A stretch of 64,000 nucleotides of DNA from NCBI GenBank assembly GCA_963829135.1, contig CAWHHO010000005.1:868001-932000 (forward strand), given 5' to 3'. The translations under genes were made by a program, and so were the position numbers. The notes below the pieces were generated by a model. That model was given only the letters and a program-made list of their open reading frames with translations, was not told the DNA's origin and did no database searches. Positions 1-7,737 of this stretch are shown piece after piece. The number at the start of each line of letters is the position of its first letter. Position 1 is the stretch's first letter. The DNA is from Kumtagia sp963829135 (GTDB lineage Bacteria > Pseudomonadota > Alphaproteobacteria > Rhizobiales > Rhizobiaceae).

Positions 1-17
1 GAAAAACTGTTCATGTG

Positions 18-37
18 ACGGGCAGCCGGCTGCCCGT
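18..37. repeat. 20-bp perfect palindrome
   Basis: ACGGGCAGCCGGCTGCCCGT is fully self-complementary. There is no loop and no clear T-tract on either side, so it does not look like a normal intrinsic terminator. It lies in a stretch (1-204) in which I see no convincing gene. It could be a protein-binding site or a half of a dispersed repeat. Confidence 0.5.
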
Positions 38-204
38 GAAAAAGGCAGACGGAGAAAGTGCTCTCGTTCCTTCCACGCAGCGAGGGCCAAACCAAGCACG
101 CGACACTTCAAGTCCGCATGCCAGCGAGGACCCTCGTCTAAGCGTGTGCAACGCAACTTTCATGCGGCAAAGCGGCACAAAACAAGGGATGGCAGCGCAA
201 GAAT

Positions 205-234
205 CAAAAAAGCCGGATCTAGAAAGACCCGGCT
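205..234 (-). terminator. Intrinsic terminator of the sRNA
   Basis: On the minus strand AGCCGGGUCU-uucu-AGAUCCGGCU forms a 10-bp stem (one G-U pair) followed by UUUUUUG. On the plus strand the same position is an A-C mismatch and no T-run follows, so the element is directional and points to a minus-strand transcript. Confidence 0.75.
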
Positions 235-320
235 GAGTTTGATTGGAGTGCCAAAAAGGCAAAACCTCCAGAGGGGAACACTCGAGGACGCTAATGGGAG
301 GAGGAACGCGCCCTGGAGAT
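205..320 (-). ncRNA. Candidate CCUCCUCCC-motif sRNA (alpha-r14 / cuckoo-like)
   Basis: A compact transcription unit can be read on the minus strand: a promoter just upstream, about 115 nt, and a strong intrinsic terminator. The RNA would present CCUCCUCCC (plus-strand GGGAGGAGG at 296-304) in the loop of a hairpin closed by GGGCGC/GCGUCC, inside a longer CTCCAG/CTGGAG pairing. An exposed anti-Shine-Dalgarno sequence in a loop is the hallmark of rhizobial alpha-r14 and cuckoo-type sRNAs, which are about this length. No protein-coding frame here looks real. The family assignment is inferred from motif, size and layout only. Confidence 0.6.
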
Positions 321-326
321 GGTGAT

Positions 327-355
327 AATATGAGCTAGTTCTGCCCAAGAAACAA
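327..355 (-). promoter_or_regulatory. Promoter of the candidate sRNA
   Basis: Minus strand: -35 TTGTTT (350-355), a 17-nt spacer, and -10 CATATT (327-332), giving a start near 320. CTTG at the -35 and the TCATAT-like -10 would also be compatible with an RpoH-type promoter, as is known for cuckoo RNAs in Rhodobacter; this is an inference. Confidence 0.5.
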
Positions 356-490
356 GCATGCAGTTTGCAGGCCTCCCATGCAAAAACACTACGCCTGTGG
401 CACAACTTCCCTACCGCGAAGTGGTACAGATCATTTTCGCCAGTAAAAAGTGCCGTGGGGCGGCCAGCGCACGCATTGGCCGGTGCGGCG

Positions 491-1387
491 TCAGAACGAC
501 CAATTCCGCGCCTTGGAGATAACGAAGTCGCGGAAGGCGTGCAATTTGGCCTGTCCCTTCATCGCATCCGGATAGCAGAAATAGGTGTCGAAGGACGGCA
601 CCTCGGTTTCCGGCAGGAGTTGCACAAGACCGGATTCCTTGTCGACCAGATAGTCGGGCAACATGGCGATGCCGGCCCCGCGCCTCACCGCCCGCCGGAT
701 GGACAGCAGATCGTTGATCTGCAGCGTTGCGATGCGCTCGCCGCCCTCGAAATCGCCGACCGTTTCCAGCCAGTTCAACTCGCTGAGATGGCTCGGCACC
801 GGCAAGCCGAAGGTGATGATACGGTGGTTCTTCAAATCCGCCATTGTTGTCGGCTTGCCGTGCTTGCTCACATAGCCTGGTGACGCGAACAGATGGAAAT
901 GCACCGTGAACAGCCGCCGCTGAATTAGGTCCGGCTGTTGCGGCTGACGTAAGCGGATCGCGCAATCGGCCTGGCGCATGGTCAGATCGAGCTCTTCATT
1001 GGCCAGGATCAACTGAAGGTGTATCTCCGGGTAAAGGTCGAGGAATTCCGGGACGCGGTCGGTCAGCCAACCGGCGCCGAGGCCGACCGTAGTGGTCACG
1101 CGCAACACGCCGGAGGGCCGGTCTTTCGCCTCGGTCAGCCGCGACTTGACGCTTTCCAGCTTCATCAGCACGTCGTGTGCGGTGCGATAGAGCAGTTCCC
1201 CCTGCTCTGTCAGCACCAGCCCGCGCGCATGCCGGTGGAACAGGGCAACGCCCACGTCATGCTCCAGCGCGCTGACCTGCCGGGAAATTGCGGACTGCGA
1301 CAGCCTCAGAGTCTCGGCTGCGTGGGTAAACGATCCCGCCTCCGCTGCAGCATGGAACACGCGCAGCTTGTCCCAATCGAGCGACAT
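491..1387 (-). CDS. lsrB: LysR-family regulator, LsrB-like
   Basis: 298 aa. N-terminal winged HTH (about 3-62, with SQSAISRQVSALE) and a LysR substrate-binding domain (about 90-295). Its place directly downstream of trxB, with an lrp-type gene divergent to trxB, matches the Sinorhizobium meliloti lrp-trxB-lsrB order. There LsrB is a redox-responsive regulator of glutathione and lipopolysaccharide functions needed in symbiosis. Cysteines occur at 142 and 271, near positions expected for two of the LsrB cysteines; I do not see counterparts of the others. The 63-nt gap to trxB allows co-transcription. The ortholog call rests on synteny and general similarity. Confidence 0.8.
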   Translation of the reverse strand: MSLDWDKLRVFHAAAEAGSFTHAAETLRLSQSAISRQVSALEHDVGVALFHRHARGLVLTEQGELLYRTAHDVLMKLESVKSRLTEAKDRPSGVLRVTTTVGLGAGWLTDRVPEFLDLYPEIHLQLILANEELDLTMRQADCAIRLRQPQQPDLIQRRLFTVHFHLFASPGYVSKHGKPTTMADLKNHRIITFGLPVPSHLSELNWLETVGDFEGGERIATLQINDLLSIRRAVRRGAGIAMLPDYLVDKESGLVQLLPETEVPSFDTYFCYPDAMKGQAKLHAFRDFVISKARNWSF

Positions 1388-1450
1388 GAATTCCCCTCAG
1401 TCTGCCGGCGTTCCTGAACCGGTAAGTTCTTGTTCGAAGCCCGTGGCCGC

Positions 1451-2425
1451 TTATTCCGCGGCTTCGCGGTGCTCCTCGAGGCTTGCGATATACTTCTCCG
1501 CCTCCAGCGCGGCCATGCAGCCCAACCCCGCTGCTGTGACCGCCTGCCGGTAGATGTCGTCCGTCACGTCACCCGCGGCGAATACGCCCGGCACATTGGT
1601 ACGCGTGGTTCCCGGTTCGACCCAAAGATAGCCGTTGGGCTTCTGCTTGAGCTTGCCAACAAACAATTCAACTGCCGGCGAATGGCCGATAGCCACGAAA
1701 ATGCCATCCACCGGCAGATGCGACATCGCGCCGGTCACGACATTGCGAAGCTTAAGCCCGTCCGCCGTCGGCGGCAGTGGTGCCTTGCCCGGCCTCCCGG
1801 TAATCTCGTCGACAATCGTGTCCCAGATGACACGGATATTCTCTTTCTTCGCCAGTCGCTCGCGCAGGATGCGTTCGGCGCGGAAATCGTTGCGGCGATG
1901 GATAACGGTCACCGATTTCGCCAGATGCGACAGATACAGCGCTTCCTCGACCGCCGAATTGCCGCCGCCGACGACCGCAACGTCCTTGCCGCGATAGAAA
2001 AAGCCGTCGCAAGTGGCGCATGCGGAAACGCCGAAGCCCTTGTAGGTTTCCTCGGTCGGGATTCCCAGCCATTTGGCCTGCGCGCCGGTCGCCACGATAA
2101 GCGCGTCTGCGGTGTAGAACTGGCCGGAATCGGTCGTTACGCGAAACGGACGGACATTGAGGTCCACTTCGGTGACGATGTCGTTGATGATCTCCGTGCC
2201 CACATGCACCGCCTGCTTGAGCATTTCCTCCATAAGCCATGGCCCCTGGATGGGTTCGGCGAAGCCCGGATAATTCTCGACATCGGTGGTGATGGTCAGC
2301 TGTCCGCCCTGCTGCAGGCCGGCAATCAGGACAGGCTTCAGCATTGCGCGCGCCGCATATATAGCGGCCGTATAGCCGGCGGGGCCGGAGCCGATGATAA
2401 GGACGGGCGCGTGTTTCGCGGTCAT
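1451..2425 (-). CDS. trxB: Thioredoxin-disulfide reductase
   Basis: 324 aa cytoplasmic flavoenzyme that reduces thioredoxin with NADPH. Visible: the FAD-binding GSGPAG motif (12-17), the redox-active CATC pair (136-139) and the NADPH-binding GGGNSA motif (153-158). The start at 2425 (MTAKHAPVLI) gives the usual length; an in-frame extension of 20 residues upstream looks non-coding. It lies upstream of lsrB in the same direction and is divergent from the Lrp-type gene, with about 245 bp between them that should hold both promoters. Confidence 0.95.
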   Translation of the reverse strand: MTAKHAPVLIIGSGPAGYTAAIYAARAMLKPVLIAGLQQGGQLTITTDVENYPGFAEPIQGPWLMEEMLKQAVHVGTEIINDIVTEVDLNVRPFRVTTDSGQFYTADALIVATGAQAKWLGIPTEETYKGFGVSACATCDGFFYRGKDVAVVGGGNSAVEEALYLSHLAKSVTVIHRRNDFRAERILRERLAKKENIRVIWDTIVDEITGRPGKAPLPPTADGLKLRNVVTGAMSHLPVDGIFVAIGHSPAVELFVGKLKQKPNGYLWVEPGTTRTNVPGVFAAGDVTDDIYRQAVTAAGLGCMAALEAEKYIASLEEHREAAE

Positions 2426-2670
2426 GGCGTCTTCTTCGCAGCTTTTTTGTCTATCCCTTGTGACGGTACGTGTTGCCGACCACAAGACGGGCCTAATCTA
2501 GGTGTTGCCGCGCACGTCAGCAAGGCGGCGAGCACTTTCGTCCCCGGAAAGCTTACAGTCCTCTACGAATGATGGAAGCCGCAAAGAAATCCGGTCGCTC
2601 AGGCCTGACGTCGGGTTTTGTTTGGTCTAAGGAAAATCAATCCGCAAATTTCCCCGCGATGGACGTTTGA

Positions 2671-3141
2671 ATGCCGCTCAGAGCAGAACTCGACGCAATC
2701 GACTGGAAGATATTGCGAGAGCTCCAGCAGAACGGTCGCATGACCAATGTCGAGCTGTCGCGCCGCGTCGGGATTTCTGCGCCGCCCTGCCTGCGGCGTG
2801 TAAAGCGACTGGAGGATGCAGGCATCATTCGTGGCTACCGCGCCCTGTTGAACCACCCGGCGCTTGGCATGGACGTCGTCGCGTTCTGCCTTGTCGGCCT
2901 ACAGCACCAATCCGACAGCGAACTGAAGGCCTTTGCCGAGCGTACGCGCGGCTGGCCGATCGTCCGCGAGGCGTGGATGGTCTCCGGCGAGTCCGATTTC
3001 ATGCTGCATTGCGTGGCCGCCGATCTGGCGACCTTCCAGACCTTCGTTATCGAGCAACTCACCTCGTCGCCGAACGTCGACACGGTGCGAACGGCACTGA
3101 CGATACGCCAGGTCAAGGATGAAGGCCTGATGGCGATTTGA
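2671..3141 (+). CDS. Lrp/AsnC-family transcriptional regulator
   Basis: 156 aa. AsnC-type helix-turn-helix (about 9-58: DWKILRELQQNGRMTNVELS, then RVGISAPPCLRR) followed by an alpha/beta RAM ligand-binding domain (about 70-148). These proteins form octamers and sense amino acids. It is transcribed away from trxB, and its stop overlaps the start of the next gene (TGATG), so the two are translationally coupled. The order next to trxB and lsrB is as in other rhizobia, where the gene is annotated lrp. Confidence 0.9.
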   Translation: MPLRAELDAIDWKILRELQQNGRMTNVELSRRVGISAPPCLRRVKRLEDAGIIRGYRALLNHPALGMDVVAFCLVGLQHQSDSELKAFAERTRGWPIVREAWMVSGESDFMLHCVAADLATFQTFVIEQLTSSPNVDTVRTALTIRQVKDEGLMAI

Positions 3142-3812
3142 TGGTTGCCGTTTCCGCAAAGCGCATCGAGACCTTGCGCATGCGGCATCGCGCGTGGCTC
3201 TCGCGCCTCGGCCTTCTCGACCGTCCGTGGTTGATATTCGGTTCTGCGCCCAATCCAACTTTGCCCGCAGGTCTCGCCGCACAATCGGCGCGTATCGACA
3301 TCAACAATGCTGGACGAACCGCAGCTGCACTCGGCCTCGGCCCTGCAGACCTGACCTTCCGTACACAGCGCAAATCCTGGGACGAATGGCCGGACCTTGA
3401 AACCCGCGCGATGATCTGGACCCACCGCGGCCCGAAACTTCTGATGCACTGGGATATGCGCCGCAATAGCAACGCACGGGTAGGCACGCTTAAACGCTGG
3501 CCACGCGGTGAGCGCGAAATGATTGTCGAATACGTTGCGGGCGCATCGCTGACGGGAACCGGCAAATGGGAGAAGGCGACAACTGGAATTGCCGCCACCT
3601 GCTATGGCTTGTTCGTCGGCATCCCGCGCATCGTATTGGCCGGCATTTCTCTGGATTCGGGCGGCCATTCCTATGACAACCTTGCGCGCGAACGGCGCCA
3701 GATCGACGAAGATGCCTTTGTGCTAGAACACATCCGCCATCGACCCGAACTCTTCGCCACGGAACCGGCCTTGATCGAGGGGGCCGGACTGAAAGCCTGG
3801 CCGCCCTGTTAG
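3141..3812 (+). CDS. Unknown protein coupled to the Lrp gene (glycan region)
   Basis: 223 aa. I chose ATG 3141, which shares its A with the TGA stop of the Lrp-type gene; a TTG lies one codon upstream. The N-terminal part holds WLIFGSAPNPTLP, a hydrophobic strand followed by a GSAPN turn. This resembles the first nucleotide-sugar-binding loop of some sialyltransferase-like or DUF115-like proteins, and ASLTGTGKWEKATTGIAATC follows later. It converges on the glycosyltransferase pair at 3.8-5.6 kb with 4 bp between the stops. A role in surface polysaccharide is possible but not shown. Confidence 0.7.
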   Translation: MVAVSAKRIETLRMRHRAWLSRLGLLDRPWLIFGSAPNPTLPAGLAAQSARIDINNAGRTAAALGLGPADLTFRTQRKSWDEWPDLETRAMIWTHRGPKLLMHWDMRRNSNARVGTLKRWPRGEREMIVEYVAGASLTGTGKWEKATTGIAATCYGLFVGIPRIVLAGISLDSGGHSYDNLARERRQIDEDAFVLEHIRHRPELFATEPALIEGAGLKAWPPC

Positions 3813-3816
3813 TCGC

Positions 3817-4551
3817 CTACCACTTCGTCGACAGGCTCCTTGCTCGCACCGAAAGCCGGTAGAGACCTCGCTTGATTTCCCGCGACAACGCTTCCGATAC
3901 CGGCTTTTTCTTTTTTTGCACTGTGGTTCCACCCAATTGCCGATCGACGTGCAGAACGCAGGTTGGCCGCGCAGACAAGATGCGCGCCTTCACCAACCCG
4001 GGCAGCTGGATCGTGGTGTCTACCGGCCGATCGAAGCGCTCTGTTGCAGCCAGCAGCGCGCGCGCCGCGTCTTGCCCGACAAGCTGCATCTGCATGCCGA
4101 GCCCGACAAGCTTCGGCTCGATCAGCGCTGCCGTACCCTGCTCAGCCACGATGGGCCCAGCCTCGACACCCGGCTTGACCGGCAGACGGATGATATCGCC
4201 ATGCCCGATACGGGAAGCCGCGAGCCGGTAGACCGCGCCGAACGTTGCCTCCTCGACATCGACGTCGTCCTCGGCGATCAGCCCCGCATCCAGGCCGCGA
4301 TCGATGATCGTTTGCCACGCTTTGCGGTGAGACAGGAAGCAGGCGACCTCGGTTCGACGCAGTTCGAATGGATAATGCGGCTTGTGAATGTGCCGTTGGT
4401 AGACATGCGCAACATCGTCGTCGTTCATGTCGGCTGCGTCCACCGCGTCGACAATATGGGTCGGTACAGGTAGCTTGCTCGCCAGCGACTGAGCTTGCGC
4501 GAACCTGTCATGCGCGCGCCTGAGATGGATGATGAATCCCTCGACCTTCAT
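3817..4551 (-). CDS. Glycosyltransferase family 25-type protein
   Basis: 244 aa. The N-terminus (GFIIHLRRAHDRFAQAQSLA), the segment EVACFLSHRKAWQTIID and LIAEDDVDVEE are typical of GT25 enzymes, which add sugars to the lipopolysaccharide core; EDDVDVEE would supply the metal-binding acidic motif. Start ATG 4551 overlaps the stop of lpsB as ATGA, so it was preferred over an in-frame TTG 12 nt upstream. The Lys-rich stretch VQKKKKPVSE near the C-terminus may contact membrane. The enzyme acts with lpsB in one minus-strand operon. Confidence 0.8.
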   Translation of the reverse strand: MKVEGFIIHLRRAHDRFAQAQSLASKLPVPTHIVDAVDAADMNDDDVAHVYQRHIHKPHYPFELRRTEVACFLSHRKAWQTIIDRGLDAGLIAEDDVDVEEATFGAVYRLAASRIGHGDIIRLPVKPGVEAGPIVAEQGTAALIEPKLVGLGMQMQLVGQDAARALLAATERFDRPVDTTIQLPGLVKARILSARPTCVLHVDRQLGGTTVQKKKKPVSEALSREIKRGLYRLSVRARSLSTKW

Positions 4552-5589
4552 GTCCGCGCCCAAAGCGTCTCATAGACGCGCATGATGCCGGCTGCTTCCT
4601 TTTCCAGCGGAAAGCGCTCTGTAACATCGCTCAACGCGTTGTCGCCATGCGCTGCCGCCAGCGCGGGATCGTCGAGATATCGGCGGATCGCCTCGGTCAG
4701 CGCCACGCCATCGCCGGCCGGCACAACGGCCCCGGTAATGCCGGGCGTTACCAGCTCTGCATAGGCACCGGCATTGCTGGCCACCACTGGCGTGCGCGAC
4801 GCCATGGCCTCCAGCGGTGTCAGGCCGAACCCTTCGTTTCGGGACGGCGCGACATAGAGCGACAACCGGCGGTACCAAACGCCGATATCCGGCACCTCGC
4901 CGAGAAACACGATACGGTTGGCAAGGCCGGCGGCGCGCACCTTGCTTTCCAGCATGTCGGCGAAGGCGCGATGTTCGACCGTCACCCTCCCCGTAATCAC
5001 GGCGGTCCAGTCCGGATAGTCGGGCAACAGCTTGATCATTGCGTCGACGAACAGATCGGTACCCTTCTGGCGACGCACGCGGCCGAAGCAGCCAACCGCG
5101 TATTTGCCCGGCAGCCCGCTCGCGGCGAAGGAATCCTCTACAGATCTTGCGGGGTGAAATCGCTCGCGTATCGACGCCGTGCATGACCACCGTATGCGGC
5201 ACTTCGAGAAATCCCGCCGACCGCCCGCCGGTGGCGATCACCGCATCCATCCGGCGGATCAGCCACTTGGTGAAGGGCTTGTGCTCCCGCTGTGCGGCCG
5301 ACGTGAACAAGATCAGCAGCGGCGCGCGCGCAATGGTCTTGAGCAGGAGCCCTGCCACCATCTCAACATTGCGGCGGGCATGCCAGATGCGCTTGCGCCC
5401 CGATGCGGGCCGCCGCAACAATGAGGCAACCTGCCACCAGCGCATGTGCGGCAGATTCGGCGGCAGGCCCACGCCCAGGGTTGCTATGCCGAGCATCCGT
5501 GCCTGCAACGGGATGAGTTGCACGATCGTGCTGGTGACGCCGGAAAGCCGGCGCTTCAGATTGGGCGCGACGACCTCAACCTTTGCCAT
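4548..5589 (-). pseudogene. lpsB: lpsB, LPS core glycosyltransferase (GT4), frameshifted
   Basis: The N-terminal half (MAKVEVVAPNLKRRLSGVTS to HTVVMHGVDT) and the C-terminal half (from RFHPARSVEDS through CFGRVRRQKGTDLFVDAMIK to the end) lie in different frames. One extra base around 5166 separates them: deleting it restores HGVDT-ERFHP, the expected hinge of a GT4 enzyme. The rejoined protein of about 346 aa closely recalls Sinorhizobium LpsB, a core mannosyltransferase, in length, sequence and position next to greA. Start ATG 5589 fits the family; an in-frame ATG at 5622 lies inside a RIME-like repeat. The break is either a real rough-LPS mutation or a sequencing error. Confidence 0.8.
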
Positions 5590-5616
5590 ATCGACGGCCA
5601 CGGCCTCGCCAAGCTG

Positions 5617-5729
5617 CGTCATCCTCGGGCTCGTCCCGAGGATCTGCTGTCACCACGCGAAATCCTGGGGCATGGCGCGCGCAAATCGAAACCCTCCGGC
5701 AGATGCTCGGGACAAGCCCGAGAATGACG
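5617..5729. repeat. RIME-like palindromic intergenic element
   Basis: The ends are inverted copies: GTCATCCTCGGGCTCGTCCC at the left and the matching GGGACAAGCCCGAGAATGAC at the right, with CAGAT/ATCTG just inside. Terminal arms of about 25 bp around a roughly 60-bp centre are the pattern of rhizobial RIME elements. It sits immediately upstream of lpsB, touches its possible upstream ATG, and separates it from greA. Confidence 0.8.
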
Positions 5730-5780
5730 CCGTGGAAATGCCTATCCGTGTATCATTCATGCAGCGGCAGACTTCGGCCA

Positions 5781-6254
5781 CTAAATGAAGTTGACCTTCA
5801 CGATCTCGTAGCCCCGGGCGCCCCCGGGAGCATTGACTTCGATGGCATCTCCAACTTCCTTGCCGATCAAGGCACGGGCGATCGGCGACGAGATCGAAAT
5901 CCGCCCGGAGCGCACGTCCGCCTCCTGATCACCGACGATCTGATAGGTCTTTTCCTCTTCTGTGTCGTCATCGACCAGCACGACGGTGGCGCCGAACTTG
6001 ATCTTGGAGCCCGACAACTTGGAAATATCGATGACTTCGGCCCGCGCGACCAGATCCTCAAGTTCGTTGATGCGGCCCTCGTTGAGGCTTTGCGCCTCCT
6101 TGGCGGAATGATATTCAGCATTTTCCGAAAGGTCGCCATGCGAACGCGCTTCAGAGATTGCCTCGATGATGCGCTGACGTTCTTCCTGCTGACGCCAGCG
6201 CAGCTCTTCCTTGAGCGACACAAATCCGCCTGCAGTCATAGGAACCTTGATCAT
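5781..6254 (-). CDS. greA: Transcription elongation factor GreA
   Basis: 157 aa, the normal length. An N-terminal coiled-coil with the acidic tip (EARSHGDLSENAEYHSAKEA) enters the RNA polymerase secondary channel and stimulates transcript cleavage in backtracked complexes. The C-terminal FKBP-like domain follows (GGARGYEIVKVNFI at the end). ATG 6254 is preceded by an A/G-rich stretch. A promoter and an intrinsic-terminator-like hairpin lie in its leader (separate entries), which suggests attenuation. Confidence 0.95.
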   Translation of the reverse strand: MIKVPMTAGGFVSLKEELRWRQQEERQRIIEAISEARSHGDLSENAEYHSAKEAQSLNEGRINELEDLVARAEVIDISKLSGSKIKFGATVVLVDDDTEEEKTYQIVGDQEADVRSGRISISSPIARALIGKEVGDAIEVNAPGGARGYEIVKVNFI

Positions 6255-6323
6255 AACCGTCCGGCCTTTCCGTCCATGGATTTGGCCCGCATTGTGCCGG
6301 TTTCTTCCGGCTTGGCTGCGGGC

Positions 6324-6358
6324 AAAAAAAGAAAACGGTCCGTTGCGACGGAACCGTT
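6324..6358 (-). terminator. Terminator-like hairpin in the greA leader
   Basis: Minus strand: AACGGTTCCGU-cgca-ACGGACCGUU with one bulged base, then UUCUUUUUUU. It lies about 70 nt upstream of the greA start, in the direction of greA transcription, and about 12 nt after the likely transcription start. No gene ends here, so it is better explained as an attenuator or as the end of a short leader RNA, as with the GraL RNAs of the E. coli greA leader. Confidence 0.6.
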
Positions 6359-6377
6359 CTCAACTCGTTCGGCGCTC

Positions 6378-6406
6378 AATATAGCAATGTTCACGCGATT
6401 TTCACG
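6378..6406 (-). promoter_or_regulatory. Probable greA promoter
   Basis: Minus strand: -10 TATATT (6378-6383), 17-nt spacer, and a weak -35 CGTGAA (6401-6406), predicting a start near 6370. It is the best match between greA and the divergent sugar dehydrogenase gene. Confidence 0.45.
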
Positions 6407-6544
6407 AAAAAAAGCGTGGTACAGCCGTCTATCGGGCCTCGATCCCACCCGTTAGCTCACGACTCACCACCTCGTGAACCTTCGTGTTGCGAAAACCGCG
6501 CGCCAACCCTTGCGATATGCCCCGTCAGCCTTACGTCCGCCGGT

Positions 6545-7672
6545 ATGGGACAGTCCAAGCCGCTCTTCGCCATTACTGCCGCACTCATGTGGTCGTTCGT
6601 CAGCGCGTCGTCGGCGCTGGCTCAAAGCGTACCGGTTCACTCTGATGTCGTCGCCGACGGGCTACGCAATCCGTGGGGGCTGGATTTCCTGCCGGACGGT
6701 CGCGCAATCGTCACCGAACGTCCCGGGCGAATTCGTCTGTTAACGGACGGAAAGCTGTCGGAACCGCTGTCGGGTGTGCCGAAGGTTGCAGCACGCGGTC
6801 AGGGCGGGCTGCTGGATATCGCGGTTTCGCCGGAGTTTCATAAGGACCGATTGATCTTCTTCAGCTTTTCCGAGCCCGGCCCCGGCGGAGCGGGTACGGC
6901 TGTCGCTCGAGCCCAGCTCATGACAGAAGGTGGCGTGCCCCGCCTTGAAGACGTCCGGACGATTTTCTCGATGAGCAAGAAGACTGGCATTACGCGGCAT
7001 TTCGGCTCACGGCTGGTATTCGCCCGCGACGGCACGCTGTTCATCACGACCGGTGATCGCGGCCAGGGGGCACGCGCCCAGGACATGCATGACCATGCGG
7101 GCGCAGTCTTGCGCATCAAAACCGATGGATCCATCCCGCCGGACAATCCCTCCCCCAATGGGGCCGACCGACTGGCCGAAATCTGGTCGAAGGGGCACCG
7201 AAACATACAAGGCGCGGCGCTCGATCCGGCGACGGGCGCACTGTGGACCGTCGAGCACGGCGCCAAGGGCGGCGACGAGATCAACCGCCCGGAGGCAGGT
7301 AAGAATTACGGCTGGCCCGTCATTTCGTATGGGGAGGATTATTCTGGCGCCAAAATCGGCGTCGGTGTCTCAGCGCCCGGGTTCGAGCAGCCGGTACATT
7401 ACTGGGATCCCTCGATTGCTCCGTCCGGGATGGCATTCTACGACGGGAGCATGTTCCCGGAATGGAAGGGCGACCTGCTGATCGGTTCGCTGAAATTCGC
7501 CTATCTGGCCCGCCTTGATCGCGACGAGGGCGGCGCTGTTGGCCCGGAGGAAAAGCTGGTTGAAGACGAGTATGGCCGAATCCGTGACGTCAATGTCGCG
7601 CCCGATGGCTCGATCTGGTTGCTGACGGATGAGCGAAATGGCGCAATCGTTCGCCTGTCGCGCGGTGATTGA
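6545..7672 (+). CDS. Periplasmic PQQ-dependent aldose sugar dehydrogenase family protein
   Basis: 375 aa. ATG 6545 starts a Sec signal peptide (MGQSKPLFAITAALMWSFVS, cleavage after ...SSALAQ). The mature part is the glucose/sorbosone dehydrogenase beta-propeller: GLRNPWGLDFLPDGRAIVTE, GQGGLLDIAVSPEF, LFITTGDRG, SKGHRNIQGAALD, VEHGAKGGDEIN, GKNYGWPVISYG. It resembles E. coli YliI/Asd, a soluble PQQ enzyme that oxidises aldose sugars in the periplasm. The reading frame continues upstream of 6545 but without signal-peptide character. It is divergent from greA, and a hairpin follows the stop. Confidence 0.88.
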   Translation: MGQSKPLFAITAALMWSFVSASSALAQSVPVHSDVVADGLRNPWGLDFLPDGRAIVTERPGRIRLLTDGKLSEPLSGVPKVAARGQGGLLDIAVSPEFHKDRLIFFSFSEPGPGGAGTAVARAQLMTEGGVPRLEDVRTIFSMSKKTGITRHFGSRLVFARDGTLFITTGDRGQGARAQDMHDHAGAVLRIKTDGSIPPDNPSPNGADRLAEIWSKGHRNIQGAALDPATGALWTVEHGAKGGDEINRPEAGKNYGWPVISYGEDYSGAKIGVGVSAPGFEQPVHYWDPSIAPSGMAFYDGSMFPEWKGDLLIGSLKFAYLARLDRDEGGAVGPEEKLVEDEYGRIRDVNVAPDGSIWLLTDERNGAIVRLSRGD

Positions 7673-7685
7673 TTGCGTCGCAACG

Positions 7686-7719
7686 AAGGTGCACCGCGAA
7701 ATCAACCCGGGTGCACCTT
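7686..7719. terminator. Hairpin between convergent genes
   Basis: AAGGTGCACC and GGTGCACCTT form a perfect 10-bp stem around a 14-nt loop, between the stops of the sugar dehydrogenase and the convergent TPR gene. The T-run on the plus strand is short, so it may act weakly in both directions. Confidence 0.5.
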
Positions 7720-7737
7720 TGAAATCGAACCGCCGGG

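Noticed and set aside
15..262. Open frames on both strands at the left edge
   Set aside because: Composition and lack of any domain or ribosome-binding site; the region is better explained by the palindrome and the sRNA with its terminator.
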